The translations under genes were made by a program, and so were the position numbers. 64,000 bases of DNA, taken from Omphiscola glabra. Its lineage: Eukaryota > Mollusca > Gastropoda > Lymnaeidae. The stretch is taken from contig OZ024811.1 of assembly GCA_964017045.1 (NCBI GenBank), positions 9,573,674 through 9,637,673 of the forward strand. Reading direction: 5' to 3'. Positions 48,294 to 60,003 of the stretch are shown piece after piece. The notes below the pieces were generated by a model that made no database searches, was not told the DNA's origin, and worked only from the letters and a program-made list of their open reading frames with translations. How positions within the stretch are numbered: the first letter of the stretch is position 1; each line of letters starts with the position of its first letter.

Positions 48294-48878
48294 TAAACCC
48301 AAATTTTTGTGAAGTCAATTTATGAATTAGTTTCTGGCCAACATTAATGATTTGAAAGACACGGTTACATATTCATTTAAAGAAACCATTGAAACATGTT
48401 TAGAATCGCCTTCAATTTGAAACTGTAAGAAAATGTACGAATGTTACAGAGTGCCAAAATTGTTTTGGGGGGATTGGGCGGGGGCCTTGTTTTAAATTAT
48501 TTGAAATTTAAATTGTATTAACTAAATCGTTCCGTCAAAGACGCTGTCTCTAAATGTAAAAGCCATCTCTACATTTCTCCGGTAGTTTTCCTGTACGTAT
48601 TTTCATTAACAATTAAACACAAAGTAACACAATTCAATCAAATTCAGAAACCATTACATTTTATTGACAACCAGCTTCGTCACAAGTTTGGAGTATGGTG
48701 TCATGCTATCCAGTTCAATTCTAGCATTGCGAAATATGTCATGGATAACAAACATAGGGTGGGAGAGAATGGGTCGTAAAATAACATTTTGAAAGTAAAT
48801 AAACCTAATAAGTTTAGTAGTGTGCGTCGTTAATGGAATAAATATTTATTAAATAGCTCTAAGTATTAGGTCAACGAG
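48294..48878. other. Unannotated AT-rich DNA
   Basis: No open frame or repeat is supported. It may hold the distal 3' flank of the minus-strand exon at 48951-49146. Confidence 0.45.
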
Positions 48879-48884
48879 TTTATT
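48879..48884 (-). promoter_or_regulatory. Candidate polyadenylation signal
   Basis: AATAAA on the minus strand, about 70 bases after the stop codon of the candidate exon. A further AATAAA-like ttaataaata follows 30 bases on. In AT-rich DNA the hexamer is common, so its weight comes from the position. Confidence 0.4.
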
Positions 48885-48950
48885 CTAGCAGAAATAATAG
48901 GAACCAAAACTGTACACATTGTATGGTTGATTCTCCAGGGTCGAACTGAT

Positions 48951-49146
48951 CTATTTGAACCGTCTTTGCCTCTTCACATAGGCCACTTTACTTTCACCCC
49001 ACTCCCGGCAGCCTCCCCACCAGAACCTCTGCAGGCAGGTGGTCTCCTTGTTAAATTTGAAACACTGCGGGCCGACCACGTTAAAAAAGATTTGACCAAT
49101 CAGGTGGGCCAGTGGTGAGTTGGACAGTTTCAGACATTTCCGGAAT
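48951..49146 (-). CDS. Candidate 3'-terminal coding exon of a host gene, Cys/Trp-containing
   Basis: On the minus strand a strong splice acceptor, with a pyrimidine tract (ttttatttgtttccctcag), ends at 49147. The exon then reads one leftover base and 64 codons to TAG (48953-48951). It is markedly GC-richer than its AT-rich surroundings. The product starts F-R-K-C-L-K-L and includes GPQC, then FKFNKETTCLQRFWWGGCRE, and ends in a basic tail (KRQRRFK). The F-x-x-G-G-C pattern after 'FNKET..C' recalls the middle of Kunitz domains. However, the Cys spacing (C-x8-C-x8-C) does not fit the family's x15/x7 spacing, so I give no function. Upstream exons are not identified. It could also be a relic of an unrecognised element. 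Confidence 0.5.
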
Positions 49147-49250
49147 CTGAGGGAAACAAATAAAATAGACATTATTTTTGGTTGAATTTCAAGGATGGTT
49201 TGTTGTTACGATTACAAAAGAAAGTGGGATAGGTTGGTTGGTGTCAGAAG

Positions 49251-49397
49251 AAACAGTGATGGTTGGGTGGTTAGTGTTGGGATACATTCAAGAGGAAACC
49301 GTGATGGTTGGGTGGTTAGTGTTGTGATACATTCAGGAGGAAACAGCGGTGGTTGGGTGGTTAGTGTTGGGATACATTCAAGAGGAAACCGCGATGT
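49251..49397. repeat. 45-bp minisatellite, 3.3 copies
   Basis: Units start at 49251, 49296 and 49341, with a partial at 49386. They contain gatggttgggtggttagtgt and a gatacattcaagagg end. At fifteen codons per unit the plus strand stays open for 76 codons, without other support. Confidence 0.92.
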
Positions 49398-49479
49398 TTG
49401 TTTGAAAATAGTGCAAATAAATTGATTAATCTAGTGTTGATGAATAGAAGCATTGTCTTAAAACTTAAATGAGAGAGAT

Positions 49480-49589
49480 GCATGAGATGAAGCTATATAA
49501 AAATGAAACATTGAAAAGAGGGGGTAATAAATAGAGAGAGAGAGATTATATACAGACACATAGAAAGGGAGAGAGAAAATGTTTGCGGG

Positions 49590-49626
<37 letters not shown>

Positions 49627-49640
49627 GAGCTGTTATAGTA
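49480..49640. repeat. (GA)n microsatellite region
   Basis: Interrupted GA runs, the longest at about 49594-49621. They directly precede the 33-bp array. Confidence 0.9.
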
Positions 49641-49650
49641 ATACTGGATG

Positions 49651-50492
49651 AAAGAGTTTACAGCCAATACAATAATAATGAATGAAAGAGTTTACAGCCA
49701 GTACAATCACAATGAATGAAAGAGTCTACAGCCAATACAATCACAATGAATGAAAGAGTTTACAGCCAATACAATCACAATGAATGAAAGAGTTACAGCC
49801 AATACAATCACAATGAATTAAAGAGTTACAGCCAATACAATCACAATGAATGAAAGAGTTTACAGCCAATACAATCACAATGAATGAAAGAGTTTACAGC
49901 CAATACAATCACAATGAATGAAAGAGTTACAGCCAATACAATCACAATGAATGAAAGAGTTACAGCCAATACAATCACAATGAATGAAAGAGTTTACAGC
50001 CAATACAATCACAATGAATGAAAGAGTTTACAGCCAATACAATCACAATGAATGAAAGAGTTTACAGCCAATACAATCACAATGAATGAAAGAGTTACAG
50101 CCAATACAATCACAATGAATGAAAGAGTTACAGCCAATACAATCACAATGAATGAAAGAGTTTACAGCAAATACAATCACAATGAATGAAAGAGTTACAG
50201 CCAATACAATCACAATGAATGAAAGAGTTACAGCCAATACAATCACAATGAATGAAAGAGTTACAGCCAATACAATCACAATGAATGAAAGAGTTACAGC
50301 CAATACAATCACAATGAATGAAAGAGTTACAGCCAATACAATCACAATGAATGAAAGAGTTACAGCCAATACAATCACAATGAATGAAAGAGTTACAGCC
50401 AATACAATCACAATGAATGAAAGAGTTACAGCCAATACAATCACAATGAATGAAAGAGTTACAGCCAATACAATCACAATGAATGAAAGAGT
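49651..50492. repeat. 33/34-bp minisatellite, about 25 copies
   Basis: The unit contains agccaatacaatcacaatga, then atgaaagagtt(t)ac. The extra T gives a 34-bp form that is frequent in the left part; the right half (from about 50175) is uniformly 33 bp. That uniform stretch keeps frames of 114-144 codons open on both strands. No start context or independent evidence supports translation. Confidence 0.96.
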
Positions 50493-50771
50493 GTGAAGTC
50501 AAAATACAACATCAGAATATATTCATGGAGGTCAAAGTTCGCGAGAAAATGATTTCATGGCTAGAACATTATCGGGTTGGCAGGTTGTGGCTTGGCTGTG
50601 GTAGGTGGGTCAAGGCTGGGATGGGGTAGGTGGATAAAGCTGTGGTGGAGGGGGGGTGGTCGTGCCTGGGTTTACTTGGCAAATAGAGTTTCACGACTTT
50701 TTAATGTGACACGGGTGTGAAAAGTGACACTTGACTGTTAGGTGGGAAGCAGACGAGGTTAACAATGTATA
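50493..50771. other. G-rich spacer
   Basis: Contains a loose ggtggatg/ggttgtgg-type G-rich stretch (50576-50665). No gene is seen. Confidence 0.5.
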
Positions 50772-51140
50772 AACCGAGCACAGGTGGTACAAGAGATGTA
50801 CTATATCACGGAAGAGTTGTACCGAGCACAGGTGGTACAAGAGATGTACTATATCACGGAAGAGATGTACCGTGCACAGGTGGTACAAGAGATGTACTAT
50901 ATCACGGAAGAGATGTACCGAGCACAGGGGGTACAAGAGATGTACTATATCACCGAAGAGATGTATCATTTCTAGTATCGAGCACAGGTGGTACAGGAGA
51001 TGTACTATATCACGGAAGAGTTGTACCGAGTACAGGTGGTACAAGAGATGTACTATATCACGGAAGAGATGTATCATTTCTAGTATCGAGTACAAGTTGT
51101 ACTATATCATAGAAGAGTTGTACCGTGCACAGGTGGAAAA
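50772..51140. repeat. 48-bp minisatellite, about seven copies
   Basis: The unit contains gagatgtactatatcacgg, aagag(t/a)tgtaccgagcaca and ggtggtacaa. Two copies (near 50965 and 51073) share the same 12-base insertion tcatttctagta. Sixteen codons per unit keep several frames open on both strands. Confidence 0.95.
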
Positions 51141-51338
51141 ACTTTGAGCAGAGTTGATGTAGTTCAACAGGTGGATAGTAATCAACCGTTGATATAAGGA
51201 ATACATCTAACGGGTGCATAATATAAAGAGTACATAGAATTAGTAATGATATCAAGAATACATATTATCGATAGTACACCTAGTAGGTAGAGATATAACA
51301 GAGCTGCAAACGTCTTCTATAGAGAGATCGATAACTGG
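51141..51338. other. AT-rich spacer
   Basis: Weakly repetitive (atcaagaatacat and gatataaggaatacat variants). Nothing else is seen. Confidence 0.4.
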
Positions 51339-51855
51339 TACGGCCATTTGTGTAATCTACATGTACAACAAAAATTTTATATTTGGTACAGCTATTTGTG
51401 TAATCTATAGGTACAACAAACATTCGATATGTGTACAGCTATTTGTGTAATCTACATGTACGAGAAAAATTCGATATTTGGTACAGCTATCAGTGTAATC
51501 TACATGTACAACTAACATTGATATTTGGTGTATCTATTTGTATAATATACATGTACAACTAACATTTGATATTAAGTACATGTATCTGTGTAATCTTCAT
51601 GTACAACAAACAGGGCCGACCCTAACAATTGCAGGGACATATGCGAAACGGATTGCGCGGGGCCCAGTCTGTGTAGGAATAAGGATAATAAGTGAAAATT
51701 AAGATTTTGTATTGGAAAATAAATTCGGGGCGGGGCCTATGAAAGTGCGGGGCCCACTGCGGCCGCATAGGGTGCAGTGGCCTAAGCCCGGCACTGACAA
51801 CAAACATTCTATATTTGGTACAGCTATTTGGTTTTCTACTCGTGCAACAATAGTT
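51339..51855. repeat. Degenerate minisatellite of about 48 bp, split by a MITE
   Basis: About six diverged units around tttgtgtaatctacatgtac and caacaaacattcgatatttgg. The last unit is interrupted by the insertion at 51611-51796 and resumes at 51797. Confidence 0.85.
51603..51804. mobile_element. 186-bp hAT-type MITE with 8-bp target duplication
   Basis: The insert 51611-51796 starts cagggccgaccctaa and ends agcccggcactg. The ends are imperfect inverted repeats (about 10 of 15 positions agree) beginning CAG, as in hAT elements. It is flanked by acaacaaa at 51603-51610 and 51797-51804, the 8-bp duplication typical of hAT. The interior is non-coding, GC-rich near the ends and AT-rich in the middle, so it would need a transposase supplied in trans. 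Confidence 0.85.
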
Positions 51856-51913
51856 GGATTAAATTACGCGCTAAATGAAGCGTGGACCGTGGGCGTCAAT
51901 GCAGAAAGGAAAT

Positions 51914-51930
51914 GGGGGGGGGGGGGGGGG
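51914..51930. repeat. Poly-G tract, 17 G
   Basis: An uninterrupted G-run, the longest in the window, in sequence that otherwise shows no feature. Confidence 0.95.
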
Positions 51931-51987
51931 TAAATTATTTCAACACTTTGATTTATCTTAAGTGTTCAAATCTTTTTCCAAACTGCC

Positions 51988-52240
51988 TTGTAGCTGGGAC
52001 GTATTTTCCCAAACACTCAGGTAGCTGGGACGTATTTTCCCAAACAGTCAGGCAGCTGGCTTATTTTCCCAAACACTCAGGCAGCTGGATCATTTTTCCA
52101 AACACTCAGGTAGCTGGGACGTATTTTCCCAAACAGTAAGGTATCTGGGTTATTTTCCAAAACAGTCAGGTAGCCAGGACATATTCTCCAGACAGGTAGC
52201 CGGACCTTCTTCTTTCCACACTGGCAGGTGGCTGGGCCGT
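51988..52240. repeat. 31-bp minisatellite, about eight copies
   Basis: The unit contains gtagctgggacgtattttcc, then caaacactcag. Copies vary in length (28-31) and drift at the right edge. Confidence 0.88.
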
Positions 52241-52255
52241 ATTAAACAATATAGC

Positions 52256-53790
52256 AATTACCATCACTGCAGTCAACAAGACCCCAAAACATCCCACACA
52301 TCACTGCAGTCAACAAGGCCCTAAGAAAGCCCACACATCACTGCAGTCAACAAGACCCTAAAACATCCCACACATCACCGCAGTCAACAAGACCCTAAAA
52401 CATCCCACACATCACCGCAGTCAACAAGACCCTAAAACATCCCACACATCACTGCAGTCAACAAGACCCTAAAACATCCCACACATCACCGCAGTCAACA
52501 AGACCCTAAAACATCCCACACATCACCGCAGTCAACAAGACCCTAAAACATCCCACACATCACTGCAGTCAACAAGACCCTAAAACATCCCACACATCAC
52601 CGCAGTCAACAAGACCCTAAAACATCCCACACATCACCGCAGTCAACAAGACCCTAAAACATCCCACACATCACTGCAGTCAACAAGACCCTAAAACATC
52701 CCACACATCACCGCAGTCAACAAGACCCTAAAACATCCCACACATCACCGCAGTCAACAAGACCCTAAAACATCCCACACATCACTGCAGTCAACAAGAC
52801 CCTAAAACATCCCACACATCACCGCAGTCAACAAGACCCTAAAACATCCCACACATCACCGCAGTCAACAAGACCCTAAAACATCCCACACATCACCGCA
52901 GTCAACAAGACCCTAAAACATCCCACACATCACTGCAGTCAACAAGACCCTAAAACATCCCACACATCACCGCAGTCAACAAGACCCTAAAACATCCCAC
53001 ACATCACCGCAGTCAACAAGACCCTAAAACATCCCACACATCACTGCAGTCAACAAGACCCTAAAACATCCCACACATCACCGCAGTCAACAAGACCCTA
53101 AAACATCCCACACATCACTGCAGTCAACAAGACCCTAAAACATCCCACACATCACTGCAGTCAACAAGACCCTAAAACATCCCACACATCACCGCAGTCA
53201 ACAAGACCCTAAAACATCCCACACATCACTGCAGTCAACAAGACCCTAAAACATCCCACACATCACCGCAGTCAACAAGACCCTAAAACATCCCACACAT
53301 CACCGCAGTCAACAAGACCCTAAAACATCCCACACATCACTGCAGTCAACAAGACCCTAAAACATCCCACACATCACCGCAGTCAACAAGACCCTAAAAC
53401 ATCCCACACATCACCGCAGTCAACAAGACCCTAAAACATCCCACACATCACTGCAGTCAACAAGACCCTAAAACATCCCACACATCACCGCAGTCAACAA
53501 GACCCTAAAACATCCCACACATCAACGCAGTCAACAAGACCCTAAAACATCCCACACATCACTGCAGTCAACAAGACCCTAAAACATCCCACACATCACC
53601 GCAGTCAACAAGACCCTAAAACATCCCACACATCACTGCAGTCAACAATACCCTAAAACATCCCACACATCACCGCAGTCAACAAGACCCTAAAACATCC
53701 CACACATCACCGCAGTCAACAAGACCCTAAAACATCCCACACATCACTGCAGTCAACAAGACCCTAAGAAAGCCCACACATCTCTACTCT
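52256..53790. repeat. 37-bp minisatellite, about 41 copies, with a trimeric pattern
   Basis: The unit contains gcagtcaacaagaccctaaa and acatcccacacatcac(t/c). The only common variable site is CTGCAG versus CCGCAG. Its order is mostly T-C-C, giving a 111-bp higher-order period with a few slips. Variant copies with 'ctaagaaagccc' sit near both edges (about 52320 and 53765). Confidence 0.97.
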
Positions 53791-54664
53791 TCTTCACCTG
53801 TCAAACGAGCTTCGCTCCGTTTTGGAGCCTTTCTTTCACAAGCGTCAAAGTGTCAGTCAGTGACATTATTATTATATGTTGTCTTATATAGCGCGGTACC
53901 CCAGCTTGCGCTCGGTACTACATTACTTTTAAAACCACGTAGTGAAAGAAGCTGCCTAGGGGTAGGGAAATAAGGACGAATAGCAATTACCTATGATATG
54001 GCGAGTCTACGACCCAGTTTCCACTCTGGATTTGCTCTGCAAGGGTGGTGCAAATTAATTACTCCACCTCTGGCCTTCAGTCGAGCTCACTATCTTGGTA
54101 TATGTCATTTAATTATGTGGAAAGTTAAGTGGTAAAGTTTCGTCGACAAAATACGCATTCTGTTTCCTTGGTAAAGTCTTATGATAAAGTTAAGTGATAC
54201 AATTACGTTTAGAAAAGATCATTATTGTGATTATAGGTAAAGATTATTGTGTAATTGTAAAGATCCGTGACAAAGATCCTTTGCCGTGGTCGTTTCTATA
54301 AATCAATGGTAGAAAAAACGGCAGAATTATGTGGCTTTGGTGGATGCCCGGTCATAGAATTGGTGGACCAGGTATTCAGCATTATACTGGACTAGAGGTC
54401 CAAATAATGGTGTCTTTGACGACCGTACATTTTCTCAATCTACAACCTGAGAGGTGCTTTGACTTTTGAATCAATACAAATGGTTTTCAAGCTATTTATC
54501 ACTGCACCCCGTGCATAAAAGTAATGTTTCCACCCCCCCACCGGCATTTTTGGGTCATAATCTTTTTTTTTTAATGGCGATGGTTTATCTTTATTTCCAA
54601 AACAGTCACGTAAATATTATTAAAGATTTAATCTCTTATTTACAAAAAAGAATGAAACAAGGCG
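53791..54664. other. Non-repetitive DNA with a SINE-tail-like patch
   Basis: At 53862-53920 an attatt run is followed by gtcttatatagcgcggtacc. This resembles the motif in the insertion at 31955-32124 (ttataaagtgctggtatcc), suggesting related short elements. The rest is unrecognised. Confidence 0.4.
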
Positions 54665-54665
54665 T

Positions 54666-54908
54666 ATCCGGAAATTTGTTTGAAAGGAATTTCGTCGACG
54701 GAAAAATGATCGACGGAAATTTGATCGAACGGAAATTTGGTCCAATCTTTTTTCAGTTCACACGTTTTAGTGCATAGTATTATTTTGTTACGATATAATA
54801 TAGTGCGTTCAAAAATAAATTTTAACGTGTGAACTGAAAAAAGATTCGATCAAATTTCCGTCCATCAAATTTCCGTCGACGACATTTCTGTCAAACAAAT
54901 TTCCGATA
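54666..54908. mobile_element. Foldback-type MITE with long inverted repeats
   Basis: The left arm (54666-54768) and right arm (54822-54908) are reverse complements over most of their length. Both ends read tatc(c)ggaaatttgtttga inward, and both arms end inward at cagttcacacgtt. The loop is about 55 bases. Within each arm a (a/t)cgacggaaatttgat motif repeats, so each arm is itself a short tandem repeat. There is no coding capacity and no certain target duplication. Confidence 0.82.
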
Positions 54909-55127
54909 ACCGAAAAAAAGTTGAGGAACTGAGGGGGGGGGGGGTGTAGACTACGGATAAGAGATGTAAAAAATTATAATGATCCAATGATCTTATATGT
55001 GAAGAATTCTTCATGAAATTATCGTCATGAGATGTAGTCAAACAAGAGAAGTCTCTAGAATAACTCCAGTATCATGCTTCTTTTGTTGTACATCTCTCAG
55101 CATGAACACGCCGATTTAGCAGACGAG
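54909..55127. other. Spacer with poly-G tract
   Basis: A G-run lies near 54935-54946. Nothing else is supported. Confidence 0.45.
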
Positions 55128-55306
55128 GTGATCTTCAGCGTGGCACGCAGAGTGACAGACTAGGTGATCTTCAGCGTGGCACGCCGAGTGACAGACGATG
55201 TGATCTTCAGCGTGGCACGCCGAGTGACAGACGATGTGATCTTCAGCGTGGCACGCCGAGTGACAGGCGATGTGATCTTCAGCGTGGCACGCCGATTAAC
55301 AGACAA
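55128..55306. repeat. 36-bp minisatellite, about five copies
   Basis: The unit contains gtgatcttcagcgtggcacg, then ccgagtgacagacgat. Copies are highly uniform. Twelve codons per unit produce a short minus-strand frame with no other support. Confidence 0.93.
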
Positions 55307-58012
55307 GGATGATAAATAACAAAACGTATGCCTTACACCTCCTTGAAGAAAGAGAGACAACCGCTAGATTGCCTGGGAGATGGTTCACATCTGTGCGAGT
55401 CATATCGAGATTGGGTTTTAAAAACAGGCAGGAGAATGGGCGGTGGGAGTATGTGATAGAAAATAATTTCCTCTTTTACTACTCTAGGTATGCGATAGTT
55501 TTTGTTATTACCCACTAACTTCTTTTAGTTCGCGTAAGTATTAAAAGAATGTCACCCTTCGTTTCGGATAGGTGACAAAAATAATTATCATAAGTTTGTG
55601 ATGGAAAAAATGGTTGTACTGCATTTAAGCTTGTTAGAGTTTGGCAGAGGTTAGAGTTGGTTCTTATCTTTCGCAGTTGCTCATTATGAATTGGCGTAAA
55701 GCGACATTGTTGTTAAAATTATAGATTATCATGTCACACAAGATTCCTGTTGTGTGTTTCATCGAGCACTATTGCATGTGGAATCACATTTGGAGAAAAT
55801 AGTTACATTAAAATACATGTCATTTTTCTAAATCCTTTTTTTATATGTGTATGTGAGAGAGAGAGTTAAGATTTCCAAAAAGTTACAGTGAGACTTGTTC
55901 AAAACTAACCCTAATACATGATGTATAAAATCAATTCTGTTTAAATGGTTATTCGAATATCCAACCGTTCAAATAGAGAAAGCCACATTTACGTCTGACC
56001 GGCAAAGTCCTAACGATGCCAAGTCACTTTAAATCACTTTATAAGTCGGGCGAGAAGTCCCCCAACCTTGATTCAATGGGTCCACCATAATGACTCACCA
56101 TGTTTTTTCTCACTCATCAAAGCCCCAACCGGCTTTCAGGACAATTTTTAAATCTTGGGGTAGCATGATCATTGACCCCTGACCCTATTGTCTGCTAATA
56201 AGGGCATAAAAATAACCGTTTCATTCGCTGAAATATTAATATCTTTAATTTCTCACTCCCGACTGAAGAGCTCTCTTGACCAGGTCCGACCCGGCTATTT
56301 GACCACCTGGGGATTTGCCGTTCATACTTTCAATGGGTCATTTTGTTGTTCATAAGGGCTCTCTATTTAACATCTGATGCCGGGTGTCTGGTATTAAGGC
56401 GACTTTAAAACAGCGATGGCAATGCAAGATTCGGGAAAATTCATCGTTGGGTCGATGAGAAAACGCAGCTCATTTTTATCTCATGGAATTTGATGATTCG
56501 TTTTAAAGTGAAAGGAAAGAACAAAAGATAATGACACTTCGTGGATGATAACAATGATTAATAGTGATAATAATAACAATGATAACAGTGTTAACGATAG
56601 TGATAATGTGTACCTTAAAATTACTTCTGATTTCCCCCAAAAGTATTGACAGAACGTAAAGAGAGAAAAGACTCGATTAAACGTAAAATGCTGAAATGTT
56701 CTGTTGTGACTGAGAATTGCATTGTAGTGATAATTCTAATTTTATCTATCTGGGGCCTATTAAACTAAACTGATCAGATAATGTTTGTTCGCACTGTTGT
56801 TAGTGTCGTCAAGGCGTGGTTCAACAAAAATATATACAAGACTACTAGTCATTACTCGTCGAAATGACGAAAGGTTAAATAATAGTTAGTTTACATTTTA
56901 TAACCTTTCTATTTCTCTTACACATAGTTTCCTCTGAAATAGAGGGGAAAATGATTCATTTAAATATGCCATGTATAACTAACTTTAAAGATGTACATTT
57001 GTTGTAATTTCAGACTGCGATTGTTTGTTTATATTAAATTATTCCTAAACTAAACATGTTTTATAAAGCTACTACTTTCGATTTCTTATTGTTTAACTAT
57101 CACACAAAGCCTTTACCCAAAAGTCTCAGTCTTGAAAATCACTGATATAAGAAATGGTGAGAACGAGATGGCCCATATACAATATCAAAAAGTTTGGGGA
57201 AAACGTGAGAGCTCTCCCTTTTGGCCCTTTCTTGATTGATGAAAACCTTCCGGTGAAAGTGATATCCGGTGTCAAACCAAAACGACACACCTGACTAATC
57301 CAAGCATACTGTTCAGTATGGTGTGGGAGATAAACTGGGTTGGAAAATTGACTCTACACCGGTAGAGCTCGGGACCATCAATCCGATGAAACTCAACACC
57401 GGTCCACCAGTAAAAAGCTTTTGCAACCATTCACCAATTCTAAGACGAGTCTCCGCATTGTGAGACCCGTGCGGAGGTGTTGGGGAAACAAAGGGGAGAA
57501 AAGTCAGGTCCTATTGAGAGTGAGAAGCGATCCAGGGTCGAGTTTCGAGATGATGTGTGCCTGACTTCTTGTGTCAAAGAAATACAGACTTTTATGGTAG
57601 GAAAGGGATTGATGCCTCTAATTCCCATCTCATCTATAAAATATATATGGTGGGGTCGGCGTGGGTCTTGAGACTGTGATCTTCAGGTCTGCTGCCCACA
57701 CTCATCATAGACAGAGCAGATTTCAATTCTTAATGTTCTTAATTTTTCTCTTTCTTTTTTTTTCAAAGGCTTTATTTACTTATCTATTATTTTATTTGGG
57801 TAAGCATTGAAAACAATATTGTTATAGAAAAACAACAAGAAGTTTAATTTCTATCATCACGTGACGTTAGCTCCACCTTCCTGCCCGTCAGCCTATTACA
57901 ATTCAGTAAAGTGCAATAGCGGCGGTCTTGTCGATCTTTTCATAGACATATCAGTCTCTGGTCTTGTTGCTCTTTCAAACAATTTGTGAGTTCACAAACG
58001 TCACTTTCAAAC
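55307..58012. other. Longest non-repetitive stretch, no gene recognised
   Basis: Apart from a short GA run (near 55856) and a gataat-type run (56540-56605), this 2.7 kb is ordinary-complexity DNA. Parts at 56000-56420 and 57150-57700 have balanced composition and could hold a non-coding transcript, a regulatory region or distant exons of the minus-strand gene. The overlapping short frames at 57440-57671 (62 and 64 codons, opposite strands) match no family I know. I make no call. Confidence 0.4.
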
Positions 58013-58020
58013 GTCAAACT

Positions 58021-60003
58021 GGCGTGATGCTGGAGAGTGTGACATGATGATGGAGAGTGTGACATGATGTTGGAGGGTGTGACATGATCTTGCAGGGTGT
58101 GACATGATGTTGGAGAAAGGGGCATGGTGTTGGAGAGTGTGACATGATGTTGGAGGGTGTGACATGATGTTGGAGGATGTGACATGATGTTGGAGGGTAT
58201 GACATGGTGTTGCAGAGTGTGACATGATGTTGGAGGGTGTGACATGATGTTGGAGGGTGTGGCATGATGTTGGCGGGTGTGACATGATGTTGGAGGGTGG
58301 GGCATGATGTTGGAGGAAGGGGTATGATGTTGGAGGGTGTGGCATGATGTTGGAGAGTGTGACATGATGTTAGAGAGTGTGACATGGTGTTGTAGAGTGT
58401 GGCATGATGTTGGACGGTGTGACATGATGTTGGAGAGTGTGGCATGGTGTTAGAGAGTGTGACGTGATGTTGGAGAGTGTGACATGATGTTGGAGAGTGT
58501 GACTTGATGTTGGAGAGTGTGACATGATGTTGGACGGTGTGACATGATATTGGAGAGTGTGACATGATGTTGGACGGTGTGACATGATGTTGGAAAGTGT
58601 GCCATGATGTTGGACGGTGTGACATGATGTTGGAGAGTGTGGCATGATGTTGTTCGGTGTGACATGATGTTGGAGGGTGTGACATGATGTTGGATGGTGT
58701 GACAGGCTGTTCGAGGGTGTAACATGATGTTGAAGAGTGTGACATAATGTTGGAGAGCGTGACATGATGTTGGACGGTGTGACATGATGTTGGAGAGTGT
58801 GACATGATATTGAAGGGTGCGACATGATGTTGGAGGGTGTAACATAATGTTGAAGGGTGTGCATAATGTTGGAGAGTTAGACATGATGTTGGTCGATGTG
58901 ACATGATGTTGGAGAGTGTGACATGATGTTGGAGAGTGTAGAATGATGTTGGAGAGTGTGACTTGATGTTGGAGAGTGTAGAATGCTGTTGGAGAGTGTG
59001 ACATGATGTTGTTCGGTGTGACATGATGTTGGAGGGTGTGACATGATGTTGGATGGTTTGACAGGATGTTGGAGAGTGTAGAATGATGTTGGAGGGTGTG
59101 ACGTGATGTTGGAGGTTGTGACATGATGTTGGAGAGTGTGACATGATGTTTGAGGGTGTGACATGATGTTGGAGAGTGTGACATGATGTTGGAGAGTGTA
59201 GAATGATGTTGGAGAGTGTGACATGATGTTGGAGAGTGTGACATGATGTTGGAGAGTGTGACATGATGTTTGAGGGTGTGACATGATGTTGGAGGTTGTG
59301 ACATGATTTTGGAGAGTGTGACATGATGTTGGAGAGTGTAGAATGATGTTGGAGAGAGTGACATGATGTTGGAGAGTGTGACATGATGTTGGATGGTGTG
59401 ACATGATGTTTGAGGATGTGACATGATGTTGGAGGGTGTGGCATGATGTTTGAGGGTGTGACATGATGTTGGAGGTTGTGACATGATTTTGGAGAGTGTG
59501 ACATGATGTTGGAGAGTGTAGAATGATGTTGGAGAGTGTGACATGATGTTGGAGAGTGTGACATGATGTTGGAGAGTGTGACATGATGTTTGAGGATGTG
59601 ACATGATGTTGGAGGGTGTGGCATGATGTTGGCGGGTGTGACATGATGTTGGAGAGTGTAGAATGATGTTGGAGTGTGTGGCATGATGTTGGAGAGTGTG
59701 ACATGATGTTGGATGGTCTGACATGATGTTGGAGAGTGTAGAATGATGTTGGAGGGTGTGACATGATGTTGGAGAGTGTGACATGATGTTGGAGAGTGTG
59801 ACATGATGTTTGAGGGTGTGACATGATGTTGGAGGGTGTGACATGATGTTGGAGAGTGTAGAATGATGTTTGAGGGTGTGACATGATGTTTGAGGGTGTG
59901 ACATGATGTTGGAGGGTGTGACATGATGTTGGAGAGTGTGACATGATGTTGGAGGGTGTGACATGATGTTGGAGGGTGTGGCATGATGTTGGAGGGTGGG
60001 GCA
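58021..60003. repeat. 20-bp minisatellite, about 99 copies
   Basis: The unit is gtgacatgatgttggagagt, with gtagaat, ggcat, gagggt, gacggt and tttgag variants. A 180-bp (nine-unit) block is repeated: lines beginning at 59281 and 59461 are identical over 60 bases. The minus strand of the unit has no stop codon in any frame, so very long frames (up to 671 codons, 60029-58014) appear in all three minus frames, repeating 20 residues rich in His, Ser, Thr and Pro. Equal openness of all three frames argues against selection for a protein. Confidence 0.97.

Noticed and set aside
48927..49118. Plus-strand 63-codon frame
   Set aside because: It is the antisense of the better supported minus-strand exon, which has an acceptor, stop and AATAAA.
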